Below are positions 33,646 through 43,262 of a DNA stretch of 64,000 nucleotides, in pieces. The notes beneath the pieces are model-generated. The model was not told the DNA's origin and did not search any database. It saw only the letters and a list, made by a program, of their open reading frames with translations. The position numbers and the translations under genes are program-made. Source of the DNA: Tetramitus jugosus (Eukaryota; Heterolobosea; Eutetramitea; Acrasida; Vahlkampfiidae); the NCBI GenBank assembly GCA_937625935.1, contig OW569345.1:496001-560000 (forward strand). Reading direction: 5' to 3'. The first letter of the stretch is position 1, and every line of letters starts with the position of its first letter.

Positions 33646-35160
33646 CTAGTCATCACCCAAGAATGCTTCGAACTCTTCATATCTCTCCTCCACGAATTTG
33701 CGCACAGCTGGATCATGGTTCAAGGAGACACATGTGAAACGCATGTTGACCTGTGTGACAGCCTCCTGGAATATAAATTCATCACTCACTCTGTGAACGG
33801 ACAATACACCGGCACTGCAAACAGACACCAGTGCAAACTCACCAATGTTCACAGCCTCACCGTCCAGAGCCTTTATTCTGCTCTTGTGTACATTGGCAAT
33901 CTCTCTTGATTGCTGTGTTTGAAGATTGATGATTTGAACTACTCCTTCGGCAGTACCGACAGCAATCACCTGTTCGGACAAGTACTTGAAGCATGTGAGA
34001 ATGGGCTTGGAAACCAACTTTTTCTTACTGCTGTCATCACCTCCTTGTTCTTCATTGACAAGTGGAACAGAGGCAACCAATTGGCAATCCTCCATTAAAA
34101 ACACATCAATCGAGTGTCTTTGCAACACTGCAAACGAGTCTCCACTTGGTGACCACTGAACATCATTAAATGTCTTCATTCCCAATGATATCGTCTGCAA
34201 CAATGTTCCATTCAACATGTTCCACAACCGCAATCGATGATCCGTCTCTCCCAACGTCATGACCAACTTTCCAGATGGATGAACAGCGAGTGCCTTGACA
34301 GAGTTGTTTGCGTGAGCTTCAATCTCCCAAATCTTTGGCCATGCAGTGCTCTGATAGTAGACTGACAGTGTGCCCTGTGAGCTTCCTACGAACAAAAAGT
34401 GATCAAACAGTGACATGCATGTGATGGAGCCTTGAGTGTGATGAATGACACCACTGTCTCTCCGCGTCTTCAAATTGTAAACAACCAAATTCTCATCGAA
34501 TCCTCCACTGACCATAAACTTGCCATTGCTGGTGACACAATTGATGGAACCAGTGTGAGGTTTCACTGCAAACGATGGTTTCAATACTTCTGTTTGACCG
34601 TTTTGGGACATTTGAATCGCTTGTTCATCACTGTCCAAATCATCATCAATCATTTGATCAATGTCATCCTTGTCTTCATCATCTTGTGCAGTTTCTTCTT
34701 CATTGTCTTCATTGTCTTCTTCATCTTCATCTTCTTCATCATCTTCTTCATTGTCTTCCTGTGCTGGTGATGATGGTGAATTTTCATCATTGCCATCTTC
34801 ATTGTTCTGTGCCTGAACAAAATTGTCAATAATGTGATCAAAGTCCAATCGAGTCTCCAACAAGTAATTCCATCCCAATAGATTGGAATTGTAGGTACCG
34901 GCAATCACAGTCAAATTCAATTGTTGCAATTGAACATTGTCTTGTTGATTGTCAGTCATCATTTCATCATCTTCGTCACTCGCAACATCCTCATCGTATG
35001 ACTCATAACCAGACTCTGTTTCAAATTGTTTGACTTGGTTGCTTTCACTGAATGAAACTTTTTTGTTATTGTTGTTGTTGTTTTGGGTGGATTCAGCTGC
35101 TTTTGTTGGAGCTTCTGATTTCGTAAGCTTTGTGGTTTTCTTTGCTTTGACTCTAGCCAT
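33646..35160 (-). CDS. WD40 ribosome-biogenesis protein, PAK1IP1/Mak11 family
   Basis: The first ATG is at 35160 (MARVKAKKTTKLTK), giving 504 residues. A basic N-terminus is followed by acidic stretches, then the propeller begins LTVIAGTYNSNLLGW. A 95-residue acidic insert follows, with runs such as EEDDEEDEDEEDNEDNEEE. The remaining blades include KPHTGSINCVTSNGKFMVSG, GVIHHTQGSITCMSLFDHFL and ALAVHPSGKLVMTLGETDHR. The order HTGS..GG.DE..., HH.G.ITC and HPSGKL matches PAK1IP1/Mak11, which acts in nucleolar 60S ribosome assembly. The acidic insert between the first strand and the next blade is much longer than I know from the family. Confidence 0.8.
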   Translation of the reverse strand: MARVKAKKTTKLTKSEAPTKAAESTQNNNNNNKKVSFSESNQVKQFETESGYESYDEDVASDEDDEMMTDNQQDNVQLQQLNLTVIAGTYNSNLLGWNYLLETRLDFDHIIDNFVQAQNNEDGNDENSPSSPAQEDNEEDDEEDEDEEDNEDNEEETAQDDEDKDDIDQMIDDDLDSDEQAIQMSQNGQTEVLKPSFAVKPHTGSINCVTSNGKFMVSGGFDENLVVYNLKTRRDSGVIHHTQGSITCMSLFDHFLFVGSSQGTLSVYYQSTAWPKIWEIEAHANNSVKALAVHPSGKLVMTLGETDHRLRLWNMLNGTLLQTISLGMKTFNDVQWSPSGDSFAVLQRHSIDVFLMEDCQLVASVPLVNEEQGGDDSSKKKLVSKPILTCFKYLSEQVIAVGTAEGVVQIINLQTQQSREIANVHKSRIKALDGEAVNIGEFALVSVCSAGVLSVHRVSDEFIFQEAVTQVNMRFTCVSLNHDPAVRKFVEERYEEFEAFLGDD

Positions 35161-35348
35161 GTTCACTCAGTTTTTTTTTTGATTGTGATATTGTGGTTGA
35201 TGCACGCGTGTGAATGGCTTTTGTTGTTGTGGATGTTGGCGGCGGCGGTGAGAGCGCAAAAAAATGTTTGCTTCAAGAAAATGATTGAAGAATTCAATGG
35301 TTTTGGTGAATTAAGAGAAGAGGCGGGAAAGACCACGATGCTATTGAA

Positions 35349-35915
35349 TTAGGAGTTCAGTGCTTCTTGGTCTGGTTTGTACATGGATGTGGTTTGGACA
35401 CCAAATTTGGAGAAGTTTCTCAGTAGAATGTTGAGATGGAGATGCACTGTGCCAACTGTCATGGTTGTGAGTTTCCGACGATTCTCTCCACTCCAGACAA
35501 GGCTTTCATCTTTGAGCTGAGATGTTCCTCCAAGAAACATCTCCATGATTCTGTCTTTTGTGGATCCCACAGGTCTCCATATCTCACACTTTAAGTCAAA
35601 TGTTCCTGTTTGTGTAGGTACGTTTACAATTCCATAACCAGCGAAATCATTCCGGGAGTATTCATCCTGGTACCACACTTGGAAAACAATCTTGGGCCAA
35701 CCGACACATACTGAAGTGGAATAGTGGAGATCAATGGGATGAGCCCAGACATTCATTTGATCTAGTCCACGAGAATCGACTTGGGTTTGACCTCTTTCTT
35801 GACCACTCACATGGATCCAGTGACGTCCTTTGTTAACTGAGAACATGCAAAACAGGTCATTTTGTGCGAAGTTGGTAGCTCCAACGAGCTCGCCGATGAT
35901 GTGGAGTTCTGCCAT
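35349..35915 (-). CDS. B9D2: B9 domain-containing protein 2 (ciliary transition zone)
   Basis: The product has 188 residues. The ATG at 35915 starts MAELHIIGELVGATNF, matching the animal MAEVHVIGQIIGASGF start, so I chose it over the longer open frame, which runs back into the tRNA. One B9 (C2-like) domain fills the protein: GQERGQTQVDSRGLDQM, HPIDLHYSTS, GWPKIVFQVWYQDEYSRNDF, AGYGIVNVPTQTGTF, WRPVG and the end VHLHLNILLRNFSKFGVQ. With B9D1 and MKS1 it builds the gate at the base of the cilium. The dynein-2 gene in the same window is a functional partner in flagellum building, but the distance (over 10 kb) argues against co-regulation. Confidence 0.93.
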   Translation of the reverse strand: MAELHIIGELVGATNFAQNDLFCMFSVNKGRHWIHVSGQERGQTQVDSRGLDQMNVWAHPIDLHYSTSVCVGWPKIVFQVWYQDEYSRNDFAGYGIVNVPTQTGTFDLKCEIWRPVGSTKDRIMEMFLGGTSQLKDESLVWSGENRRKLTTMTVGTVHLHLNILLRNFSKFGVQTTSMYKPDQEALNS

Positions 35916-35966
35916 GTTATCGTTTGTTTCCGTAGTGGCATCAGCAACGCATAAAAGACAAAAGGT

Positions 35967-36039
35967 TGCCGAAAGCGTGGATCGAACACGCGACCTTAAG
36001 ATCTTCAGTCTCACGCTCTCCCAACTGAGCTATTTCGGC
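35967..36039 (-). tRNA. tRNA-Phe (anticodon GAA)
   Basis: Read on the minus strand: acceptor GCCGAAA pairs with TTTCGGC plus discriminator A, the D arm is GCTC-AGTTGGGA-GAGC, the anticodon arm is TGAGA-CTGAAGA-TCTTA with GAA, and the T arm is GCGTG-TTCGATC-CACGC. It is 73 bases, with no intron and no encoded CCA. A run of four T (cctttt) follows four bases after the 3' end and can stop RNA polymerase III. It lies 51 bases upstream of the B9D2 start codon on the same strand. Confidence 0.97.
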
Positions 36040-36154
36040 TTCTTATTAAACCCCGATAAATATTACCCGCGTTTTTTGAAAATTGAAGTTTCAATTTCTA
36101 ATTTTAACTTGAAAGAAGATCGTGCATTCCGTTTTTGCCAAACAAATCATAATC

Positions 36155-37504
36155 ATGTCTCCTCTGATCATTATTCTCACTATTTTTTTATGCTTTCTCG
36201 GTGGTGTCGTGGCTGGTCTCTTCTACTTGGACAAGTCAAAGACCAAAACTGTTCAGATCAGCACTACTGAATCTTCTCAGAAAAATCAAGATAAGCTTCT
36301 CTCGGCAGAGTCTGCTGATGACAAGAAGAACCAAAAGATATCAAAGAAGTCTGCTGAAAAGAACAAAAAATCCATCACAGTGGAGTCACCCATCGCTGCA
36401 GATGAAGCTGTTACGCAAAACTCGAGTCTCTTGTCAACTTTAAAGGGAGGCAAGGACTCTCAGAGCGCTGGTCCTGTGTGTAGTGTGTCTGTCAGTTCAA
36501 AGTATATTGCTGTTGTCAGAAAGAATGACAATTATGTTCGATTGTGGAAGAGTGAAACAGTGTTTGAATCTGATAAGAGACACGTGATGATTCCGACTGG
36601 ATCATTGAGTGATCATGCCACATGTTGTGATATTTCACATGATGAAAAGTATTTGGTGTTTGGGTTGGATTATCCAAACACGATTGTGATTTATGACATC
36701 TCGAATGAAAAGTCACCAAAGAAGGTGTCAAAAGAAGTGGACGTGAAGGAAAAGAAACCTATTAAGCAAGTTCGATTTACCTCCGATGGAAAGTTTGTGT
36801 TGACCATCAGTGAGGGATCAGATGAGATTCTAGTCCGAAGAGTGCCAAGCTCAGAGATTGTTCATCGTTTCACCACATCTCACTTGCAGGTTTTCATGTT
36901 TGACATGAAGAATGTAGGAGATTCAATTGATTCTTCGAAGCAGGTGCTCTCTTGTGCTTCTTTCACCTCGATGCTCAAGATTTTCAACGCAAGAGTCGTT
37001 GGAGACAATTTTGAGATATCAAAGGAGTTTACAGAGTTGAAGGGACATTCTTCGAGTATTCTCAGTGTCAGTTTTCATCCATCCGAACAACAAATTGCCA
37101 CTGTCTCTCAAGATGGTACTTTAAAGATATTTACAACAATGTCCATGAAAGATAGAGTAGAGCTGCACCGTACTTCCAAGGCCAAGGTAAATGTAGATGA
37201 CGTCATTTTGTTTGATCGGCCAGTACCAAAGATTGTGAATGCTGTTGAAAGCGTGAGAGATCAAACTCAATTCGTTTGGGTCAAGTTTGTCTCCGATAAG
37301 CTACTAGCAGCATTGTGTGAGAATAGAAGAGCGATTGTATTCATGAAGCCCGATATCAAAGCAAAGAAACTATCAGATGTGAGAGTCATTGATCACCTGA
37401 CATCCACTAACTCGAGCATTACCAGTATTGCAGCCTGGAAGGGCCAATACATTGTAACTGGAGATTCTCAAGGTATTGTTAGAATCTGGAAGGCTGACCA
37501 ATAA
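36155..37504 (+). CDS. TBL2: Transducin beta-like protein 2 (ER-anchored WD40 protein)
   Basis: 449 residues, close to the size of human TBL2 (447). The first ATG at 36155 gives an N-terminal membrane anchor (MSPLIIILTIFLCFLGGVVA), then a Lys/Ser-rich linker to about residue 105, then a seven-bladed WD40 propeller ending GDSQGIVRIWKAD. Recognisable blades include RKNDNYVRLWKSE, KYLVFGLDYPNTIVIYD, LKGHSSSILSVSFHPSEQQI and ATVSQDGTLKIF. TBL2 is linked to PERK signalling and mRNA handling at the ER in animals; what it does in protists is not known. It diverges from tRNA-Phe across 115 bases. Confidence 0.8.
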   Translation: MSPLIIILTIFLCFLGGVVAGLFYLDKSKTKTVQISTTESSQKNQDKLLSAESADDKKNQKISKKSAEKNKKSITVESPIAADEAVTQNSSLLSTLKGGKDSQSAGPVCSVSVSSKYIAVVRKNDNYVRLWKSETVFESDKRHVMIPTGSLSDHATCCDISHDEKYLVFGLDYPNTIVIYDISNEKSPKKVSKEVDVKEKKPIKQVRFTSDGKFVLTISEGSDEILVRRVPSSEIVHRFTTSHLQVFMFDMKNVGDSIDSSKQVLSCASFTSMLKIFNARVVGDNFEISKEFTELKGHSSSILSVSFHPSEQQIATVSQDGTLKIFTTMSMKDRVELHRTSKAKVNVDDVILFDRPVPKIVNAVESVRDQTQFVWVKFVSDKLLAALCENRRAIVFMKPDIKAKKLSDVRVIDHLTSTNSSITSIAAWKGQYIVTGDSQGIVRIWKADQ

Positions 37505-37913
37505 ATCCATTAGACCCTTTTCTCCGATTTTCTTTTTCTCCTCCAATCTTGTAATGCGTCATTCACACACTCGTTCGACAGCCGACCGAGAGATTCCCCT
37601 CTCTGCGAGCACACAACAAAAAGGTCCATTATTTCTCTCTCGCAGGTGCGCATAACAACCATACCAAAAAGTTCGCTCTCTTCTCTGCTCACCGTCAATT
37701 CACCCTTGACACCCATTCTCTCCGAAACTCTTTACGCACAAACAACACCGAGAACTCTCTCTCTCAGACAAACTAGAGCGAAAACGAATTTTTTGGAAGC
37801 TTTTCAACCCACAAAACGCGTATTTTGAACAACAGGCGCATACTATCATACGAGCATACAAGCAATAGTTGACTCCTCACACACACAATAGTTGTGAAAC
37901 AACAGCGACAATC
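37505..37913. other. Intergenic region upstream of the USP gene
   Basis: Holds the TBL2 3' end and the deubiquitinase promoter. It is unusually rich in CTCT and ACAC stretches (tctctctcgcag, cacacacaatag). I see no convincing open frame or RNA gene. Confidence 0.4.
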
Positions 37914-40667
37914 ATGACCATCTCCAAACAACAACAATCAAGGACGAATGGCCACAATGGCCATCATCAATACAACAAAAGCCCTGCTCAGAGGCGACAG
38001 AGTGGTGGAGGCGCCAAAACACAACAACAACACTATCAAAAAAATCAACAACAACAACAACGATTCTCCTCCAAATCACCATCATCATCATCATCATTCC
38101 ATCGTCAACAACGACCTGATCGTTCCTCTATTGATCCATCTGACCGCAGAGAGTCAAGAGCTCTCAATAGACTCAAAAAGAAGCAAAACAAGTATGGTCA
38201 GAGCAATGGTGGAGGTGCTCTGTTTGAGATGGATGAGAGGCAGGACCCTAGGAAATTTCCATCTCATTTGTTTGAAGACCCACAACAAGTGGCCATGAGA
38301 ACAGCCACAATGATGAATGACGAGACTAGAAAAAAGATGAGAAGAACACATGCGGATGTGCTCATGCTCAAAAAAAGGAAAAGGCCGACAGGTGAGAATG
38401 GTGAAAATGGTGCTGAAAATGGCGACGAGGATGAATTGGCATCATCATCATCATCGGATGAAGAAGAAGAGTACAATTGTGATATCGATACGGAAAACAA
38501 GAATATTGATGCATTGTTGAGAGCGAGCAGAGATTTGTTGCCGAGAAGAATCGAGTTCCGAGAATCGTCGAAAAAGGACTCTTATCAAGCAGAGTTGAAG
38601 AGTATGAAACCGTTGAATGGTGATCGATCCAGTGCCACACTGTTTGAGATGCCTGTCGATGACACAACAAGGGGCAATGAATCTGAACAAGAAGCAGAAG
38701 AACAGGGAACAGATGTTTCAACAACAACTAACACAAAAACTAATGCAGCAACGGCAACACCGAACAAGTCAACGACGAGTAAGAAGGCTGGAGAAAACAA
38801 GACACCAAATTCTGCAAAGAAACAGCAACCACAGAACATTACAGTGCAAACAACATCGACAAACACTGCGCCAAAAGCAAATGACTCTGATGACTCTGAT
38901 ATTGAGAACAATACACCGCTGCCAAAGCCAAGCACTACTCTCTATCCAAGACACAAACTCTTGACAATGCTCAAGTGGAAGAATGTAGGAAAGGTTGGAC
39001 CAGGATTCGACAATTTGGGAAACACTTGCTTTATGAATGCTGCTCTCCAGTGTCTCGTCTACACACCATGCCTATTTAATTATTTATTAGCGAGAAGGAA
39101 TGCTGCTGGTGCAGGTTCTGCATCACCTGGTGGTAATGGACAACCGTTTGTAGCACTGGACGCAATGACAAACCTCGTTCGCCAGATCTCAGAATCCAAA
39201 TCCTCTTCCATCTCTCCCAGAGCGTTTGCGATGAATTTGAGAGCCATCCAAAAACAATTCAGACTCGGTAGACAAGAGGACTCGCACGAGTTTATCATTA
39301 ATCTTATTGATAAGATGGAGGATTGCATACTCAAGGGATACAAGAACAAGTTAGACAAACTAGTGAAGGAAACCAATGCAGTTCATCAGATCTTTGGTGG
39401 ATATTTGCGAAGTCAAATCCGGAGTTTGGAATCAAATTATATTTCAAACACCTATGATCCGTTTGTTGATTTGAGTCTGCAGCTCAATCAAGTCAGCTCT
39501 GTTGAGAAGGCATTGAATCAATTTGTGGCAGCCGATACGCTCGATGGTGATAACAAGTACAAGTGTCCTCTGACGAAAAAGTACGTCAAGGCCACGAAGC
39601 GCATGTCCATTCACGAGGCTCCACCAGTGCTGATTATGCAATTGAAGAGATTCAATATATTCGGACGAAAGATTAGCAAACATGTGACCTATGGCGAAGT
39701 ATTGAACTTGGCCCCATTCATGAGCGATAAGACTGAGCCAGTCAACTATCATCTGCATGGTGTTCTCGTGCACGCTGGTGGATCCTGTAACTCTGGTCAC
39801 TACTACTCATATGTCAAGGCATCCAACGGTGTTTGGTATGAGATGGACGACAGTAGCAGAAGACAAGTCAGTGTGTCAACTGCATTGAAACAACAAGCAT
39901 ACATTCTGTTCTACTCAAGAGACTACTCAAAGGATCAAGCAGCATCTCTGGTCAGAGAATTCGAGGATGGCCAAAGTTCAGAAGACGATGTCCCTAGTAC
40001 ACCAGTCCCTGCAAAAGCACCTCAAATCCCTACTACGCCAGTTGCTAACAGTCCTGCAGTTTTGAAAGAGAGCACAGTCAAGACACCAAAGTCAAAGGGC
40101 AAGAAGGCGAAGTCAGCTAATCCCCCAACTCCGCAATCACAGCCTCCAGTGCAACCAAAGCAAACCCCAGAGGTGAAATCCACACCTTCAAAGGACACCA
40201 TGCCTCCTCCATCTCCAGTCAACAGTGCTGTTGACACGGAGAAGAGTAGTGCATCTCCAAGTCCTTGTCTCCTCACAAAGAAGAAGTTGCTGAAGATGCA
40301 GCAGAATGCTCTTGCTCGGTCACCAGTATCTCCATTGTCTGATAAGCCTGTGCAGCCAAAGATTGCATTCGATCCAACACACTTCAACAAGATGGTCTCT
40401 ACATCCAACTATGGAGAGGAAGTGGAAACATGGTCTAATCAGGCACCAGCCGCACCTAAACTCGTTCCCGTCAAGCCAGCTCAAACCTCTGCAAAGAAGA
40501 GAGCCAGAGATGACTGGGACAGAATTCTTGATGCTGGTAAGATGAAGAGAGTGAAGCGAAGAAAGCAAGCTGACACAGCACAAGATGTCGCCAGAAACAA
40601 TGCTGCATTCCAACAGCTCCAGAATAAGAAGTATGAACAAGAAAGAAACAACAAACTCCAACAATAA
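37914..40667 (+). CDS. Ubiquitin carboxyl-terminal hydrolase, USP36/USP42-like
   Basis: The product has 917 residues from the first ATG. A basic, Q/N-rich N-terminal third with acidic patches and Thr/Asn stretches precedes the catalytic domain. The Cys box GFDNLGNTCFMNAALQCLVY has the nucleophile at about residue 372, then LGRQEDSHEFIINLIDKM, LMQLKRFNIFGRKISKHV-type strands, and the His box SGHYYSYVK (His about 629) with WYEMDDSS. The single-block USP domain (about 365-690) resembles USP36/42/Ubp10. A Pro/Ser/Lys-rich tail follows and ends in a basic coil (KMKRVKRRKQAD), a likely nuclear or nucleolar signal. USP36 stabilises nucleolar proteins; that role is inferred here. Thr-Pro repeats (TTPVA, TPKSK) in the tail may be phosphorylation sites. 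Confidence 0.88.
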   Translation: MTISKQQQSRTNGHNGHHQYNKSPAQRRQSGGGAKTQQQHYQKNQQQQQRFSSKSPSSSSSFHRQQRPDRSSIDPSDRRESRALNRLKKKQNKYGQSNGGGALFEMDERQDPRKFPSHLFEDPQQVAMRTATMMNDETRKKMRRTHADVLMLKKRKRPTGENGENGAENGDEDELASSSSSDEEEEYNCDIDTENKNIDALLRASRDLLPRRIEFRESSKKDSYQAELKSMKPLNGDRSSATLFEMPVDDTTRGNESEQEAEEQGTDVSTTTNTKTNAATATPNKSTTSKKAGENKTPNSAKKQQPQNITVQTTSTNTAPKANDSDDSDIENNTPLPKPSTTLYPRHKLLTMLKWKNVGKVGPGFDNLGNTCFMNAALQCLVYTPCLFNYLLARRNAAGAGSASPGGNGQPFVALDAMTNLVRQISESKSSSISPRAFAMNLRAIQKQFRLGRQEDSHEFIINLIDKMEDCILKGYKNKLDKLVKETNAVHQIFGGYLRSQIRSLESNYISNTYDPFVDLSLQLNQVSSVEKALNQFVAADTLDGDNKYKCPLTKKYVKATKRMSIHEAPPVLIMQLKRFNIFGRKISKHVTYGEVLNLAPFMSDKTEPVNYHLHGVLVHAGGSCNSGHYYSYVKASNGVWYEMDDSSRRQVSVSTALKQQAYILFYSRDYSKDQAASLVREFEDGQSSEDDVPSTPVPAKAPQIPTTPVANSPAVLKESTVKTPKSKGKKAKSANPPTPQSQPPVQPKQTPEVKSTPSKDTMPPPSPVNSAVDTEKSSASPSPCLLTKKKLLKMQQNALARSPVSPLSDKPVQPKIAFDPTHFNKMVSTSNYGEEVETWSNQAPAAPKLVPVKPAQTSAKKRARDDWDRILDAGKMKRVKRRKQADTAQDVARNNAAFQQLQNKKYEQERNNKLQQ

Positions 40668-40688
40668 ATTTTCTGATCTTTACAACAC

Positions 40689-42188
40689 TTATTCGCGCTG
40701 TCTCTTCCTAGATTGTTCATTTGATTGATCTGCTGCGGTGGATTGTATCTCTTCATAAGCAATCGTTCTCCGGTTCACGCCTCTGAAACCATCGGCTGTG
40801 ATGGCAAACTTTGCTCGGCTAGGTTCAGAATGAAGTGACTTGTTGATCCGAAAGTATCTCTCACCTCGATCAAACTCCAAAAAGAAGTGATTATTGCACG
40901 CATTACTCCAGGTCATACCTAGCGCTGGGGCCAAATGAGAATGACTCGAATCGTTCTTATCAATCTTTGTTGTCACCTGATTCAGATACACGACTGCAAT
41001 GTCATTATCATTGGCAATCTGTGACATTTTCTGACCCATTGCCTGCAACAGCCTACTTCTCTGGAATGTGTCACCAAATCCGGCTTGATCATGCCTGAAA
41101 TGAAACGTAATCGAATCAAAAATAATGAGTTTGATATTGTTCTGCTTGACATACGAGTCCAATATCTGAACAAACGCCAACTGTTCCAACAAATTAAACA
41201 ATCGATAGTATCGAACACGTTGCATGACTCCATCGACAGTCATTGCCTCAATCGCCGCAATTCGCTTCTCAATCATCTCTCTCTGTTTCTTCAGTTCTTC
41301 GTCCTCTTCTCCTGTTTCTCCATCACCACCGCCACCACCACTACTAGTACTGCTCAATGAAGACAATGATGCCACAAGTGCATTCTTCATTCGATGAATG
41401 TGCTTTACAAATGCAATGGCAATCTGTTCCAATCTCTCTGTCATAAACGACCCTTCCGTATCAATATACAAGCACTCTCCTTCGCATCCATCCATGGCAC
41501 TTGGCAATTGAACATTAACTGCCAATTGGAGAGCCAGTTGAGTTTTTCCGACGCCTGGAACACCACAGATTTCACTGGTTCGACCCATTGGAATACCACC
41601 GTGCAACAAATCATCGACTTCTTTGCAGAATGTGATGATGGATTTGCGGTCTCTGTGTTGTTGAAGTGATTCGAATGCTGATTTGGTTCGGACTGTTGAG
41701 GTTGTTGTTGAGGTTGTATTGTTATTGTTGTTATTAGTGGTTGGTGTTGATATGGTTGGAGTGGTACTTGAAGTGGTGGTTGGATTGTTGTTGTTGTTGT
41801 TGTGAGTGGTGGAAATGTTGAATTGTTGTTGTTGTTGTTGTTTCTGTTGTTGTTGTTTGATAAAGAATTGATTTCGTAGTGATTGAACACCCATTTTGAC
41901 TTGTCTGATAATGTGAAGAGCATCCTTGTTTGTCAGATTGCACTCTTTGGCCAGTGTAACTGCTGTTTGATTCTGAAAGTCATCAACAGTTTTGTATCCT
42001 GCATCGATCAATCGTTTCATATTGGATGGACTCGTGTCCAGTAGTTGAATGTGTGATTGAGCATATCCATTGTTGTTGTTATTATTGCCGTTGTTGTTGT
42101 TGTTGTTTGTATTGTTGTCATTATTATTGTTATTCTCAAATGGATCATCATCCAGATAGCCATCAAATTCCTCATTGTACTGATTCAT
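40689..42188 (-). CDS. RAD51C: RAD51 paralogue, RAD51C
   Basis: 499 residues. An N-terminal helix-hairpin-helix region (about 50-105) is flanked by poly-Asn and poly-Gln. A second low-complexity linker of N, T and S lies near residues 110-175. Then comes the recombinase core: IITFCKEVDDLLHGGIPMGR, Walker A GVPGVGKTQLALQLA (about 207), YIDTEGSFMTERLEQIA, Walker B LIIFDSITFHFRHD (about 355), NQVTTKID and LGMTWSN. The end SRKRQRE resembles the nuclear signal at the tail of human RAD51C. The IITFC and TTEICG-like (TSEICG) strings separate RAD51C from RAD51 itself and XRCC3. It acts in homologous recombination repair. It is convergent with the deubiquitinase gene (21-base gap). Confidence 0.88.
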   Translation of the reverse strand: MNQYNEEFDGYLDDDPFENNNNNDNNTNNNNNNGNNNNNNGYAQSHIQLLDTSPSNMKRLIDAGYKTVDDFQNQTAVTLAKECNLTNKDALHIIRQVKMGVQSLRNQFFIKQQQQKQQQQQQFNISTTHNNNNNNPTTTSSTTPTISTPTTNNNNNNTTSTTTSTVRTKSAFESLQQHRDRKSIITFCKEVDDLLHGGIPMGRTSEICGVPGVGKTQLALQLAVNVQLPSAMDGCEGECLYIDTEGSFMTERLEQIAIAFVKHIHRMKNALVASLSSLSSTSSGGGGGDGETGEEDEELKKQREMIEKRIAAIEAMTVDGVMQRVRYYRLFNLLEQLAFVQILDSYVKQNNIKLIIFDSITFHFRHDQAGFGDTFQRSRLLQAMGQKMSQIANDNDIAVVYLNQVTTKIDKNDSSHSHLAPALGMTWSNACNNHFFLEFDRGERYFRINKSLHSEPSRAKFAITADGFRGVNRRTIAYEEIQSTAADQSNEQSRKRQRE

Positions 42189-42387
42189 GTTTGCTTGTGT
42201 TTTGTTTTGGTTTCAATCAAGCTTGATTTTGCCAAGTGTAGTTTTCTTGCTTCGTGAACTTCGATTTTTTAGCGGAATGAATTCCAAATAATGATGGAAA
42301 AAGGCGCCAAAATTTTGCGATAAGAAAGATCAAAGGAAATTTCAGAATATTGTGTGATCAGTGTTAAGTGAACAATGAGCAGCAAAT

Positions 42388-43059
42388 TTATTCGGCGTGC
42401 AAAGTTGGCAAGAATTGGTCTTCCTTTGGCTCCAAAACGGTAACCAAGTCAGGTTGTGGCTTAGATGGACCAGTGACACCAGTAGCATCCCATGGCAACA
42501 TGATCTTGACCTTGATACCCAAAACACCTTGCTTCATGTAGACGTGTCTGATAGCGGTATCCATGTAGTCTCTGGTTGGTTGACCAGTCTTGATCATGTA
42601 ACCCTCCTTGAATTTCATGGACTTAGCTCTTTGAGCTCTGAGCTTACCGGAAACGATGACTTCGCAACCCTTAGCATTAGCTTCCATAACGCCCTTCAAG
42701 ACGCTGTAGCAAGCTCTTCTGACTGGCAAACCAGCCAACAACTTGTATCTCAAAGCTTCAGCTTGAGCAATAGCGGAGAGACCCTTGTTCTTAACTCTTT
42801 CAGCATACAATTCAACATTGTTTTGGGTGTTGAATCTCTTTTGGATGACGGAGGTCAACTCTCTGATTCTCTTTCCCTTGTCTCCCAAAACACTTTGTGG
42901 TCTGGTGGCACGGATGATGATTTCAGTGATGGTTGGGGTGATTCTCAATTCGACACCAGAGTATCCATCCTCAGAAAGTTCACGCTTCAAAAATTCGTTC
43001 AATTCAGCGTAGAAAACTCCGTGTGCTACAAACTTTCTCTTCTTGCTCAAGTTGCTCAT
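42388..43059 (-). CDS. RPS3: 40S ribosomal protein uS3
   Basis: 223 residues from the ATG at 43059 ([20 protein letters not shown]), matching the eukaryotic RPS3 start. The KH domain has [20 protein letters not shown]; then [40 protein letters not shown] and the end [19 protein letters not shown]. It is in the 40S head near the mRNA entry channel, binds mRNA and contributes to scanning. Codon use looks like that of a highly expressed gene (many AAG, GGT, TTG, ACC). Codons upstream of the ATG are open but belong to the leader. The gap to the mL41 start on the other strand is 203 bases. Confidence 0.97.
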   Translation of the reverse strand: MSNLSKKRKFVAHGVFYAELNEFLKRELSEDGYSGVELRITPTITEIIIRATRPQSVLGDKGKRIRELTSVIQKRFNTQNNVELYAERVKNKGLSAIAQAEALRYKLLAGLPVRRACYSVLKGVMEANAKGCEVIVSGKLRAQRAKSMKFKEGYMIKTGQPTRDYMDTAIRHVYMKQGVLGIKVKIMLPWDATGVTGPSKPQPDLVTVLEPKEDQFLPTLHAE

Positions 43060-43262
43060 TATTAGACTTATTACTTTGTGACTTGTGTAATGATTTGTTT
43101 TTTGTTTTTTTCGAATTTTTTCGATATTGGCGATTTCTTGGTTGACCAACCATACTTCAATCGAACTATTGAAGTTTCACTAAAACATTTTTCCTCGTTT
43201 ACACGCAAAATTGCGCCCATTCATCCACCTATTTGACAATCCATACAGACCATTGAGCAAAA

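Noticed and set aside
41700-42150. GTT-type triplet runs that look like a tandem-repeat array
   Set aside because: They encode poly-Asn and poly-Gln in RAD51C; there are no spacer/repeat units, so this is not a CRISPR or satellite array.
42397-43065. 222-codon plus-strand frame opposite RPS3
   Set aside because: It mirrors the strong codon bias of RPS3 and has no independent support.
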